From Nosocomiicoccus massiliensis (GTDB taxonomy: Bacteria; Bacillota; Bacilli; Staphylococcales; Salinicoccaceae), in NCBI RefSeq assembly GCF_000438455.1, contig NZ_CAVG010000121.1:1-34273 (forward strand): DNA of 34,273 nt, written 5' to 3'. The position numbers and the translations under genes were made by a program. Below are positions 1 through 7,812 of the stretch, in pieces. The notes under the pieces are model-generated. The model ran no database searches and was not told where the DNA came from. It saw only the letters and a list, made by a program, of their open reading frames with translations. How positions within the stretch are numbered: position 1 is the first letter of the stretch; every line of letters begins with the position of its first letter.

Positions 1-5
1 TCACT

Positions 6-27
6 CGCAAATTCCATTACGCGTAAA
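6..27. repeat. Copy of a dispersed imperfect inverted repeat (left edge)
   Basis: The 22 bases start CGCAAATTCC and end GCGTAAA, with the palindrome TTACGCGTAA at 17-26. The same layout (CGCAAAT, one variable base, CC, a T-rich middle, then CGT and AAA) occurs at 6860-6881 and 6982-7002. It lies beyond the srtA terminator, in sequence with no visible gene. The window edge hides what lies further on. That it is a dispersed repeat is inferred from three copies only. Confidence 0.45.
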
Positions 28-52
28 ATAATACGATCAAACAATCAGTAAA

Positions 53-84
53 AACAAAAAAAGTGATTCTTACGAATCACTTTT
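53..84 (-). terminator. Intrinsic terminator of the recG-srtA end of the operon
   Basis: An 11-bp perfect stem (59-69 with 74-84) with a 4-nt loop is followed on the minus strand by a run of T. The srtA stop codon TAA lies in the loop (70-72), so the hairpin overlaps the end of the gene. Confidence 0.85.
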
Positions 85-699
85 GATTTCTGCTTGGACG
101 ATGAGTCGCTTTTCAAATAGTAACGTATCTGGGTTATAGTCTTCACACGTGATGAGCGTTAATATTTGCGGGTCGCCTTCTGATTGTTGGAGTATATCGA
201 CGCGGTCTGGTGTGACTTCAAAGATATCGGTAATTTCGTATTCTCGTTTACCGTCTCGCGTTATAATTTCTATCGTGTCACCTTTTTCTGCTCGGTCGAT
301 ATAGTTAAACCTTATCCCGGCGCCTTCTACTCGGTGGCCAGCGATTGGGACGTTCTGCATGTCGAGACTATCTGTTGACTCTAGCATACTGACGCCATTT
401 CGTAATTTTTCTTCAGTTAATTCTCCGTAATAAATCGGCTCTGAAATTCCCGCAGATTCGATTTTTATAATCCCTGCCATATCGTCTTTAATTTTAACCC
501 CTTGTTTGTCTCCGGGCTCGATTCCAGTAATAAACTTTTCTAATATATTTACATTGACGTTGTCATCACCGTTTTCATATGCTTCGATGATTCTATCGTT
601 TACGATATCTGTGAAAAATGCACGGATATCTTGCCAGAAGAATAAGACAAGTGCCGTCATGATGAGTAGTACACCTAAAATTCTAGTAAATGATCTCAT
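70..699 (-). CDS. srtA: Class A sortase (SrtA-like transpeptidase)
   Basis: Membrane-anchored cysteine transpeptidase that, in this family, cleaves LPXTG-type sorting signals and attaches surface proteins to peptidoglycan. The 209-residue protein has an N-terminal membrane segment (about residues 6-22), an extracellular linker and a sortase domain. His122 (in PIAGH), Cys185 (in TLITCEDYN) and Arg198 (in FEKRLIV) match the S. aureus SrtA triad His120/Cys184/Arg197. The ATG at 699 is chosen over an in-frame ATG at 732 because AAGGAG lies 7 nt upstream and the longer form would overlap recG. The recG stop is one base away, so translation is probably coupled. A class A sortase beside recG is not the arrangement I know from Staphylococcus, where fapR follows recG. 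The LPXTG preference is inferred from family. Confidence 0.92.
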   Translation of the reverse strand: MRSFTRILGVLLIMTALVLFFWQDIRAFFTDIVNDRIIEAYENGDDNVNVNILEKFITGIEPGDKQGVKIKDDMAGIIKIESAGISEPIYYGELTEEKLRNGVSMLESTDSLDMQNVPIAGHRVEGAGIRFNYIDRAEKGDTIEIITRDGKREYEITDIFEVTPDRVDILQQSEGDPQILTLITCEDYNPDTLLFEKRLIVQAEIKSDS

Positions 700-700
700 A

Positions 701-2662
701 TCATTGCTCCTTAAATAGTTTAATTGCTTCACTTCTCGCCACTTCTAATATTCTATAGTCGTGTACGAGATCTGCAACTTTAAATTCTGGGAGCCCACTT
801 TGTCTTACACCAAAAAAGTCTCCCGGCCCGCGCATTTCTAAATCTCTTTCAGAAAGGACAAAACCATCTGTCGTTTCTGTCATAATATTCATGCGCATTT
901 GTGCTTGCTCAGTTTTACCTTCACTTATTAATATACAATAACTTTGTAAATCATTTCTACCTACACGACCTCGAAGTTGATGTAACGTTGATAAACCAAA
1001 TCGCTCTGCGTTAAAAATCGTCATCACTGTCGCATTTTTAACGTTGATACCAACTTCAATGACCGTCGTTGAAACGAGTATCGGTGTTTCAAGCGATTCA
1101 AAGCGCGCCATTGCTTTTCTTTTCTCCTCAGGTTTCATACGCCCGTGGACGAGTTCGACTTTATCTTCACCGAACGTTTCTCTAAACATATGATACACTT
1201 CTTCAGTCGTCATTAAATCGAGTACTTCTGATTCTTCGATTAACGGCGCAACGACGTAAATATTACGCCCAGCATCCATCTCTTTTTTGATAAACGCGAG
1301 TACTTCATCGATTTCTTTTTCTTTTTTCCAAAATGTTTTGATCGGTAACCTACCGGCAGGCATCGTCTTTATAAGAGAGACGTCCATATCTCCGAATGCT
1401 GTGATCGATAGCGTTCTTGGGATTGGTGTTGCTGTCATATATAATACGTTTCGACTTTTTGCTTTTTTTATTAATTTCTCTCTTTGATTTACCCCAAAAC
1501 GATGCTGCTCGTCGATTATGACGAGCCCTAAATCTTTAAATACGACGTCATCTTCAAATAGTGCATGCGTTCCGATAATTAAATCAATTTCTCCAAGTTT
1601 TAGCGATTCTTTTATCCGACGTTTTTCACTCGGTGTCGTCGTCCCTGTTAATAACTCGATTGTAAGTTCATCGTTAAACGATTCGACTAAACTTTCATAA
1701 TGCTGATTTGCAAGCACTTCAGTCGGCACCATAATCGCACTTTGTTTAAGAGCAGTTTTTAGTGCATAGACTGAAATTCCAGCGACGATTGTCTTACCGC
1801 TTCCAACGTCCCCTTGCAGTAATCGGTGCATATTAAATTCACTGAGTAAATCTCTACAAATGTCATTCACACTTGTCTTCTGATCTTTAGTCAATTCAAA
1901 CGGTAACGTGCTGATAAACTGCTTCAGCTTATCAATGTCATATTTTATAATCGATTCTTTTTGTGGCACGCGTTCTTGCTTACGCTTTTCGATGATTTTC
2001 ACTTGGAACATAAACAGTTCATAAAACTTCATCGTACGTCTCGCGTTTTGAAGTTCATCCATATTATCCGGAAAATGGAGATGATAGAGTGTTTGTTTAA
2101 TCGGCATAAGTTTATATTTTTTGATTAAATACTCCGGTAAATCTTGATTAAAAATATGTGTTCGAAACACTTCTTTTACGATATTACCAAACGTCTTATT
2201 ATTCATGACTTTATTTAACGCATAGCGCATATCCATCGTATCGCCGTTCGGTTTTATAATACTTCTACCTGACATTTCTTGTTTTGGCTTATTAAATTTA
2301 CCGTGGACGTTAATCGTATCTCCGACTTCGATTTGCTTTTTTAAATATGCCTGATTAAAAAACGTCACTTTTATGTAGACGTTGTTCGTTTCCATATGAA
2401 AACTCATCCGGTTTAACCCTTTTCGTAAATACGTCACCGTCGGCTCCGTTTTTACGACACCACTCACTGTAATGACTTCTTCTAACTTTACGGAATTCAC
2501 GTCTGTCGGATTTTGGTCGACGTACGAATTCGGCAGATGAAAAACTACATCATTCACCGTATGAATACCGATACTATTTAATTTTTCTTCGGTCTTTTTA
2601 CCGACACCTTTTAACGTTCCGATAGAAGCAGATGGCGTGATCACTTCATATAGCTCTGTCAT
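701..2662 (-). CDS. recG: ATP-dependent DNA helicase RecG, short C-terminus
   Basis: Branched-DNA helicase that remodels stalled forks and Holliday junctions. The 653-residue protein shows a helix-hairpin-helix-like start (LKGVGKKTEEKLNSIGIHTV), the wedge/OB region, Walker A LLQGDVGSGKT (about 281-291), the DEQH box (384-387), the TAT motif MTATPIPRTL, and LRGRVGR in motif VI. It ends at ...DYRILEVARSEAIKLFKEQ. Staphylococcal and Bacillus RecG proteins, about 682-686 residues, continue some 25-30 residues past this point. The missing tail is not found in another frame, because srtA begins one base after the stop. The start lies one base after the sdaAA stop. SD is weak, so coupling to sdaAA is likely. 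Identity is certain; full activity is not. Confidence 0.96.
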   Translation of the reverse strand: MTELYEVITPSASIGTLKGVGKKTEEKLNSIGIHTVNDVVFHLPNSYVDQNPTDVNSVKLEEVITVSGVVKTEPTVTYLRKGLNRMSFHMETNNVYIKVTFFNQAYLKKQIEVGDTINVHGKFNKPKQEMSGRSIIKPNGDTMDMRYALNKVMNNKTFGNIVKEVFRTHIFNQDLPEYLIKKYKLMPIKQTLYHLHFPDNMDELQNARRTMKFYELFMFQVKIIEKRKQERVPQKESIIKYDIDKLKQFISTLPFELTKDQKTSVNDICRDLLSEFNMHRLLQGDVGSGKTIVAGISVYALKTALKQSAIMVPTEVLANQHYESLVESFNDELTIELLTGTTTPSEKRRIKESLKLGEIDLIIGTHALFEDDVVFKDLGLVIIDEQHRFGVNQREKLIKKAKSRNVLYMTATPIPRTLSITAFGDMDVSLIKTMPAGRLPIKTFWKKEKEIDEVLAFIKKEMDAGRNIYVVAPLIEESEVLDLMTTEEVYHMFRETFGEDKVELVHGRMKPEEKRKAMARFESLETPILVSTTVIEVGINVKNATVMTIFNAERFGLSTLHQLRGRVGRNDLQSYCILISEGKTEQAQMRMNIMTETTDGFVLSERDLEMRGPGDFFGVRQSGLPEFKVADLVHDYRILEVARSEAIKLFKEQ

Positions 2663-2663
2663 A

Positions 2664-3542
2664 TTATGACCCGATTAACTCTTTTTTCAGTCGTTCGCCT
2701 GTCGGAGTTGCTGCGAGTCCTCCGCGACCTGTTTCACGTAAGTGTGATGGCATCGTTAAACCAATTTTAAACATCGCTTCGACAACTTCGTCTGCTGGGA
2801 TTCTAGATTCAATTCCAGCGAGTGCCATATCTGCTGCTGTTAGTGCGTTTGATGCACCAGCTGCGTTACGTTTAACGCACGGTACTTCAACGAGCCCTGC
2901 GACTGGGTCACAGACGAGGCCGAGCATATTTTTAAGCGCGATAGAAAACGCGTGTGCACACATTTCTGGCGTTCCTCCAGCCATTTCAGTGACTGCTGCA
3001 GCCGCCATTGCTGACGCACTCCCGACTTCTGCTTGGCATCCACCTGCCGCACCTGAAATACTCGCATTGTTCGCGACGACCATTCCAAACGCGCCAGCTG
3101 TAAATAGAAATTTCACCATTTCTTCTCGCGTCGTTTCTGGATATTTTTCTTTCATCGCAAATAATACACCGGGAACAACACCAGCAGATCCTGCAGTTGG
3201 TGTCGCACAAATTTGACCCATCGCAGCGTTCACTTCATTTGTCGAAACAGCGTTCATAATCGCGTGTAGTGTTAAATCTCCACTTAACCCGCGACCCGAT
3301 TCGATATAGCGTCTCATTTTTACTGCGTCTCCGCCTGTTAGGCCTGTCGTACTTTCTACACCTTCAAGCCCTTCTTTTACTGCATTTTCCATCGTGTCTA
3401 AGTTATATTCCATCTGCTTATAAATATCGTCATAGGACAGTCCTGATGTTTCCATTTCTTGAGCGATCATAATATCTGCGATTGATTTTTGTTCAGTTTC
3501 TGATCTAGAAATCAGTTGGTTAATACTATTAAACTCTTGCAT
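2664..3542 (-). CDS. sdaAA: L-serine dehydratase, alpha subunit (iron-sulfur)
   Basis: Catalytic alpha chain of the two-subunit bacterial L-serine deaminase, which converts serine to pyruvate and ammonia with a 4Fe-4S cluster. Cys169, Cys211 and Cys222 have the spacing (42 and 11) of the cluster cysteines of one-chain serine dehydratases. ICATPTAGSAG (111-121) and CDPVAGLVEVPCVKRNAAGA (211-230) are typical family signatures. At 292 residues it is close to B. subtilis SdaAA. It lies 3 nt downstream of sdaAB, which encodes its partner, and one base before recG. No truncation is visible. Confidence 0.95.
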   Translation of the reverse strand: MQEFNSINQLISRSETEQKSIADIMIAQEMETSGLSYDDIYKQMEYNLDTMENAVKEGLEGVESTTGLTGGDAVKMRRYIESGRGLSGDLTLHAIMNAVSTNEVNAAMGQICATPTAGSAGVVPGVLFAMKEKYPETTREEMVKFLFTAGAFGMVVANNASISGAAGGCQAEVGSASAMAAAAVTEMAGGTPEMCAHAFSIALKNMLGLVCDPVAGLVEVPCVKRNAAGASNALTAADMALAGIESRIPADEVVEAMFKIGLTMPSHLRETGRGGLAATPTGERLKKELIGS

Positions 3543-3545
3543 CTA

Positions 3546-4217
3546 TTACGCCTCTTTTCCTTTTAATTCTATGACGCGCTCGACACCTTCGACTTGTTCA
3601 ATTCTCTTCACTGTCGATTCATCACATTTTGAATCGATTTCTATCGTCATAAGCGCAGTTTGACCGACTTCTTTACGCGATACGTTCATCGTTCCGATGT
3701 TGAGTGCTTCATCTTTTAAAATACCTGTAACGTTCGCAATCGTACCGAAACTATCTTTATGAAATACGAGTAGCGAATGTAAATTTCCAGATAAAGAAAT
3801 TGGATAGTCGTTAATAGAGACGACTTGAATCATTCCACCACCGATTGACACTGCTTCAACCATTAACGTGTCGTCTCCTTTAAACAAGTGGAGGATCGCT
3901 GTATTCGGGTGGCTCTTTTCTTCTGGCATCTCTATGATTTTGACGTGCATATTTGCTTTTTCGGCTTCTTCGTAAGCGTTTTTAATTCGTGAATCTTCAG
4001 TACTAAACCCGAGAACTCCTCCGATTAATGCGATGTCTGTTTTATGACCTTTATAAGTTTCTTTAAATGAACCGTATAAGTATATGTCGACTTTGTCTGG
4101 TTGTTGTTTAAATAAATTACGAGCTGTTTGTCCAATTTTAACTGATCCAGCCGTATGAGAACTTGATGGACCAATCATCACAGGCCCAATAATATCAAAC
4201 ACACTATTATATTTCAT
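3546..4217 (-). CDS. sdaAB: L-serine dehydratase, beta subunit with ACT domain
   Basis: Beta chain of the iron-sulfur L-serine dehydratase. The signature GPSSSHTAG (16-24) is present. The C-terminal part from about residue 147 reads as an ACT domain (GTIANVTGILKDEALNIGTM and onward), which in this family binds serine or other amino acids for allosteric control. The ATG at 4217 follows AAGAGGTGAAATT, a good SD. A strong terminator-like hairpin sits only 16 nt upstream, leaving no room for a separate promoter. Transcription from the fakA side therefore needs read-through or control at that hairpin. Confidence 0.95.
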   Translation of the reverse strand: MKYNSVFDIIGPVMIGPSSSHTAGSVKIGQTARNLFKQQPDKVDIYLYGSFKETYKGHKTDIALIGGVLGFSTEDSRIKNAYEEAEKANMHVKIIEMPEEKSHPNTAILHLFKGDDTLMVEAVSIGGGMIQVVSINDYPISLSGNLHSLLVFHKDSFGTIANVTGILKDEALNIGTMNVSRKEVGQTALMTIEIDSKCDESTVKRIEQVEGVERVIELKGKEA

Positions 4218-4233
4218 AATTTCACCTCTTATT

Positions 4234-4262
4234 AAAAAACCACATCGATATTATCGATGTGG
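4234..4262 (-). terminator. Terminator-like hairpin between fakA and sdaAB
   Basis: A perfect inverted repeat (CCACATCGATA at 4240-4250 pairing with 4252-4262) is followed on the minus strand by six T residues. It sits between the fakA stop (4272) and the sdaAB SD. The fold is that of an intrinsic terminator. Whether it ends transcription or only reduces it before sdaAB cannot be seen. Confidence 0.8.
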
Positions 4263-4271
4263 CTATATTGA

Positions 4272-5918
4272 TTACTCTACAGAAATTAAATAACTGTATA
4301 CCGGTTGTTTACCGTTGTGAATTTCAAATTCAACGTCATGTGATTCTTCAAACTGTTCAGCTAGTGCTTCAACGAGAGCTTCGTCGCTTCCTTCACCAGT
4401 GAAAATCGTTACGATTTCTGAATCGTCATCGATCATTGTTTCAAGTAGGTTTTCAAGCGTGACTTTGACGTCTTTATTACATGAGATTATTTTCCCATCG
4501 ACGATACCCATATGTTCGTCTTTTTTAATTTCAACGTCATCGATTTTCGTATCTCTTACTGCATACGTCACTTGACCTGTTTTCACTTGGTTCATCGCGT
4601 CGACCATCGTCTCTTTATTTTCTTCAAGACTTGCTTCTGGGTTAAACGTAAACATTGCAGATACACATTCAGGAATCGAACGTGTCGGAATTACGACAGC
4701 CTCAACATCTAATAGTTCAGCTGCTTGTTCCGCTGCCATGATGATGTTTTTATTGTTCGGCATAATGATCACTTCTTCGACGTTGTCATCTTTAATGATA
4801 TTGACGATGTCTTCAGTTGATGGGTTCATCGTTTGACCACCGCTAATTAAGTGTGTGACTCCGATACTCTTAAGGAGGTTATCAATGCCTTCCCCACTTG
4901 ATACTGCGATGATTGCCGTTTTAATTTTTTCTTTTTTCTTTTTCGCTTCACGTTTAGCTTCTAACGCTCTAAACTGTTCGCGCATGTTTTCGATTTTAAT
5001 TTTAATGATTTCACCGTACTCTGCACCGTATGATAGTGCTTCACCTGGACGGTCTGTGTGTACGTGAACTTTTACGATCTCATCATCGTTAATAACGAGT
5101 AATGAGTCACCGAACTTATCCATGTCGTTTCTGAATGATGTTTCTTCGAATGGTTTTTTATCTTTTCCGAATCGTACCATGAATTCCGTACAAAAGCCGA
5201 ACTCGATATCGTCGACTGTCATAAACTCATCAAACTCGTGTTCATCGTTTACGAACTCTTCTGTATTAACAGGTTCTCCTGAAGTGCTTGACGTCTCTTC
5301 TACGTCTTCACCTTTTAACGCTTTTAAAAATCCTTCATAAACATATACGAGTCCTTGTCCACCTGAGTCGACAACGCCCACTTCTTTTAGAACTGGTAAT
5401 AGATCTGGTGTACGTTTTAAAGATTCTTTCGCTTCTTCTAAAACAGCTTCCATAATTTTAACGATATCTGTTTCGTTTTTAGCAACTTCTTCTGCTTTAG
5501 CGCCTGAGTCTTTAGCAACTGTTAAAATCGTACCTTCAACAGGTTTCATAACGGCTTTATATGCTGTTTTCACACCTGCTTGGAATGCTTCACTAAATGC
5601 GTGGTGGTCGATTTCTGCTAACTCTTCAACGTGTTTAGAAAATCCTCTAAATAATTGAGATAAAATAACGCCTGAGTTTCCTCTTGCGCCCATTAATAAC
5701 CCTTTAGAGAAGTGTTTCCCAACTTCACCGACGTGGTTGCTCGTTAAGTTTTCTACTTCAGAAGCACCCGATACGATTGATAACTTCATATTCGTTCCTG
5801 TGTCTCCATCCGGTACTGGGAAGACATTCAGTGAATCAACATATTCCGCATGCTTTTTTAAATTTTTCGCACCATTTAAAATCATCTTGCGAAAGAGTTG
5901 TCCATCTATTTTATTCAT
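4272..5918 (-). CDS. fakA: Fatty acid kinase catalytic subunit FakA (YloV/DAK2 family)
   Basis: ATP-binding subunit that phosphorylates fatty acids held by a FakB protein, feeding exogenous fatty acids into phospholipid synthesis. The 548-residue length equals S. aureus FakA. The N-terminal DhaL domain has the Mg-ATP motif PVPDGDTGTNM (34-44). The middle domain has Cys243 and the HVH pair His285/His287, matching the zinc ligands of FakA. The C-terminal part is DegV-like. A GGGAGGA SD precedes the ATG at 5918. It is 19 nt behind the Asp23-like gene and shares its promoter, the usual Firmicute pairing. No fakB is in the window. Confidence 0.95.
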   Translation of the reverse strand: MNKIDGQLFRKMILNGAKNLKKHAEYVDSLNVFPVPDGDTGTNMKLSIVSGASEVENLTSNHVGEVGKHFSKGLLMGARGNSGVILSQLFRGFSKHVEELAEIDHHAFSEAFQAGVKTAYKAVMKPVEGTILTVAKDSGAKAEEVAKNETDIVKIMEAVLEEAKESLKRTPDLLPVLKEVGVVDSGGQGLVYVYEGFLKALKGEDVEETSSTSGEPVNTEEFVNDEHEFDEFMTVDDIEFGFCTEFMVRFGKDKKPFEETSFRNDMDKFGDSLLVINDDEIVKVHVHTDRPGEALSYGAEYGEIIKIKIENMREQFRALEAKREAKKKKEKIKTAIIAVSSGEGIDNLLKSIGVTHLISGGQTMNPSTEDIVNIIKDDNVEEVIIMPNNKNIIMAAEQAAELLDVEAVVIPTRSIPECVSAMFTFNPEASLEENKETMVDAMNQVKTGQVTYAVRDTKIDDVEIKKDEHMGIVDGKIISCNKDVKVTLENLLETMIDDDSEIVTIFTGEGSDEALVEALAEQFEESHDVEFEIHNGKQPVYSYLISVE

Positions 5919-5937
5919 TTTTAAAAATCCTCCCTAA

Positions 5938-6303
5938 CTACTCATCCGAATCAATGATTCTGACACCTTGAACATGAATATTCACAGAATCAATTTTTAG
6001 TCCTAATGTTTTTTCTAACGTATACTTAACTGTAGATTGTACGTTTGATGCAACTTCGGAAATTTTCACACCGTAAAGTACAATAATATATAAATCAATT
6101 TTTAAATTTTCGTTTTCATTATCTACGACGACTCCGCGTGCGTAGTTCTCTTTACCAAGTAATTCCGCAAAGCCATCTCTAAATGTTTTCGATGCCATAC
6201 CAACAACGCCGTAACTTTCACTTACGACGCCACCAGCGATATTTGCGATTACATCTGTAGACACTTCAATCGTGCCGAGTTCATTATTAATTTTTAGTGA
6301 CAT
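5938..6303 (-). CDS. Asp23/Gls24 family protein (YloU-like)
   Basis: A 121-residue Asp23/Gls24 (DUF322) protein, recognised from the start LGTIEVSTDVIANIAGGVV and the central LYIIVLYGVKI. Homologues sit next to fakA across Firmicutes. The family includes the alkaline-shock protein Asp23, and its exact role at this locus is not settled. No signal peptide or membrane helix is visible. The ATG at 6303 follows TTAGGAGTGAG. A good vegetative promoter lies directly upstream, so this is the first gene of the unit with fakA and, after the hairpin, the sdaAB-sdaAA-recG-srtA run. Confidence 0.9.
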   Translation of the reverse strand: MSLKINNELGTIEVSTDVIANIAGGVVSESYGVVGMASKTFRDGFAELLGKENYARGVVVDNENENLKIDLYIIVLYGVKISEVASNVQSTVKYTLEKTLGLKIDSVNIHVQGVRIIDSDE

Positions 6304-6328
6304 AAACTCACTCCTAATTCATCATTTT

Positions 6329-6357
6329 ATTATAGATTTAAACACACTATTTGACAA
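6329..6357 (-). promoter_or_regulatory. SigA-type promoter for the Asp23-like gene and fakA
   Basis: On the minus strand TTGTCA (6357-6352), a 17-bp spacer and a perfect TATAAT (6334-6329) lie 26 nt upstream of the start codon. This is near-consensus for the vegetative sigma factor. Confidence 0.8.
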
Positions 6358-6405
6358 CCCCTGTTCAAATCCGCATGATTAAATACAACGATATGATATT
6401 TGTTA

Positions 6406-6434
6406 TTGTGTTTTAAACGATATTCATGTATTAT
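6406..6434 (+). promoter_or_regulatory. Possible promoter of rpmB
   Basis: TTGTGT (6406-6411), a 17-bp spacer and TATTAT (6429-6434) precede rpmB; TATAGT at 6437-6442 is another -10 candidate. The -35 is poor, so the exact site is uncertain. A plus-strand promoter is needed in this gap because rpmB is transcribed divergently from the Asp23-like gene. Confidence 0.4.
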
Positions 6435-6490
6435 ATTATAGTATTCGCAGATAAGAATTATCAATTAAAAACAATGAAGGGGTGGGACGA

Positions 6491-6679
6491 ATGGCTAAAG
6501 TATGTTACGTTACAGGTCGTCGTGCTAGATCAGGTAACAACCGTTCTCACGCACTAAACGCAAGTAAAAGAACTTTTGGTGCTAACTTACACAAAGTAAG
6601 AATTTTAGTAGATGGCAAACCTAAACGTGTTTGGGTTTCAGCTAGAGCGTTAAAATCTGGTAAAGTACAACGCGTATAA
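6491..6679 (+). CDS. rpmB: 50S ribosomal protein L28
   Basis: Small basic ribosomal protein of the large subunit, 62 residues, the same length as S. aureus L28. [20 protein letters not shown] and the end [12 protein letters not shown] are the family signature. An in-frame ATG at 6482 exists, but the ATG at 6491 gives the conserved N-terminus and correct spacing to the GAAGGGGTGGG SD. It has a single Cys, in the motif VCYVTGR, and no zinc cysteine pair. It is a one-gene unit with its own terminator, divergent from the Asp23-like gene as in Bacillus and Staphylococcus. Confidence 0.97.
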   Translation: MAKVCYVTGRRARSGNNRSHALNASKRTFGANLHKVRILVDGKPKRVWVSARALKSGKVQRV

Positions 6680-6691
6680 TTAAAATAATAA

Positions 6692-6731
6692 AAGAGATTT
6701 GTGCGATAGATTCGTACAAATCTCTTTTTTT
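6692..6731 (+). terminator. Intrinsic terminator of rpmB
   Basis: A 10-bp stem (AGAGATTTGT at 6693-6702 with 6716-6725) is followed by seven T residues. It starts 13 nt after the rpmB stop. Confidence 0.9.
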
Positions 6732-7062
6732 GTGTATACACATGCAAGGTTTTGGGGCGGATGTATGATTTTGGTCGGAGTATGCTTTTGTTCTTGTAAA
6801 GGAGTTGGTGCGTGATGTGTAGGTCTGTAGTGTGTTGGTCCGTTTTTGGATTAATTTTACGCAAATGCCGTTTCCGTTAAAAGGGTTCGCGTTAGTTTAA
6901 CGCAAAACGCCTAATTGTCAACGTAACGAGATGGTCGTTTACAGAAATCCGAGTTATGTTAAATTATTTAAAATCTTTTTACGCAAATCCCTTTTGCGTA
7001 AACACCCTATCCATTTCGTTAACAATTACGTCCTTAACCAACCGAACCACCCTGCCACAAGA
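6732..7062. repeat. Convergent intergenic gap with imperfect inverted repeats
   Basis: These 330 bp between the rpmB and DUF554 terminators hold no plausible gene. There is a perfect 10-bp inverted repeat, TTTACGCAAA (6978-6987) with TTTGCGTAAA (6993-7002), loop 5. A second one is GCGTTA (6889-6894) with TAACGC (6898-6903). A near-identical 15-mer, TTTTACGCAAATGCC at 6855 and TTTTACGCAAATCCC at 6977, is repeated 122 bp apart. CGTTAA-like half sites recur at 6875 and 7017. The 5' part (6732-6850) is T/G-rich and shows no structure I can name. Confidence 0.6.
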
Positions 7063-7063
7063 T

Positions 7064-7098
7064 GAAAAAAAGACGAACTCTAATTTTAGGTTCGTCTT
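7064..7098 (-). terminator. Intrinsic terminator of the rsgA-rpe-thiN-DUF554 unit
   Basis: AAGACGAACC pairs with a GTTCGTCTT arm across an 8-9 nt loop. On the minus strand seven T residues follow. The 5' arm begins in the DUF554 stop codon. Confidence 0.85.
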
Positions 7099-7801
7099 AT
7101 CTAAAGAAACTCATGATATATATGACGAGCATCGCAACAAATATCGCTGGGATCATATTTCCGACGCGTGTTTTTGTGATGTTCATCATGTTTAAACCGA
7201 TCGCAAAGATAATGACTCCTCCGGTTGCGCTCACTTGTTTTGTCATTGTTTTTAATACGTCTTCTGGTATGAAGTGCGCAAACCCTTTTGCGCCGAGTGT
7301 AATTAGTCCTTCATATAAAAATGTAGGAATCCCTGCAATGATGACACCGAGTCCATACGTCGTTGTCATAACGAGTGCGATAAAGAAATCCATAAATGAC
7401 TTCGTGTATAAGACCGTATTGTCGCCGCGCATCCCAGCGTCGAGTGACCCGACGATCGACATCGCTCCGATAATAAATATCATCGTACCAGAGACGAGTC
7501 CTTGCGAGATGTTTCCTGCGTTTTTATCGCCTAGCTTAAATTCCAGCCAGTGTCCGATACCGTTTAGTTTGTCTTCTAGCTTTAAGTACTCACCGATCGT
7601 CACACCGACGATTAAACTTAACAGCGTGACAATGACGTCTGTCGATGAGGAAATCATCTGAATTCCAAGCGCAATAATAACGAGTCCTTGTGCTTTTAAA
7701 ATTGAATCTTTCACATGTTCGGGGATAAAAGTAAATATTAACCCGAGTGAACCACCGATAATAATGGCGAGCCCGTTGACGAGTGCACCAAGTAATATCA
7801 T
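7097..7801 (-). CDS. DUF554 family membrane protein (YdfK/YqgA-like)
   Basis: A 234-residue polytopic protein of the DUF554 family. Hydrophobic segments can be seen at about residues 2-22, 35-52, 57-71, 104-122, 136-170 (probably two), 190-208 and 216-232. The start MILLGALVNGLAIIIGGSLG and the GVTIGEYLKLEDKL motif are characteristic. The family function is unknown; transport is often suggested without proof. The ATG at 7801 follows AGGAGATGAAAGT. It lies 11 nt after thiN and appears to be the last gene of the unit that starts at rsgA. I do not know it at this place in Staphylococcus, so it may be a lineage-specific addition. Confidence 0.85.
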   Translation of the reverse strand: MILLGALVNGLAIIIGGSLGLIFTFIPEHVKDSILKAQGLVIIALGIQMISSSTDVIVTLLSLIVGVTIGEYLKLEDKLNGIGHWLEFKLGDKNAGNISQGLVSGTMIFIIGAMSIVGSLDAGMRGDNTVLYTKSFMDFFIALVMTTTYGLGVIIAGIPTFLYEGLITLGAKGFAHFIPEDVLKTMTKQVSATGGVIIFAIGLNMMNITKTRVGNMIPAIFVAMLVIYIMSFFR

Positions 7802-7812
7802 ACTTTCATCTC

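Noticed and set aside
6547-6864. A 105-codon minus-strand frame antisense to rpmB
   Set aside because: It crosses the rpmB terminator, has no SD, and mirrors a certain ribosomal gene.
6956-7195. Plus-strand frame in the rpmB/DUF554 gap
   Set aside because: Runs antisense into DUF554 through its terminator; no SD or recognisable motif.
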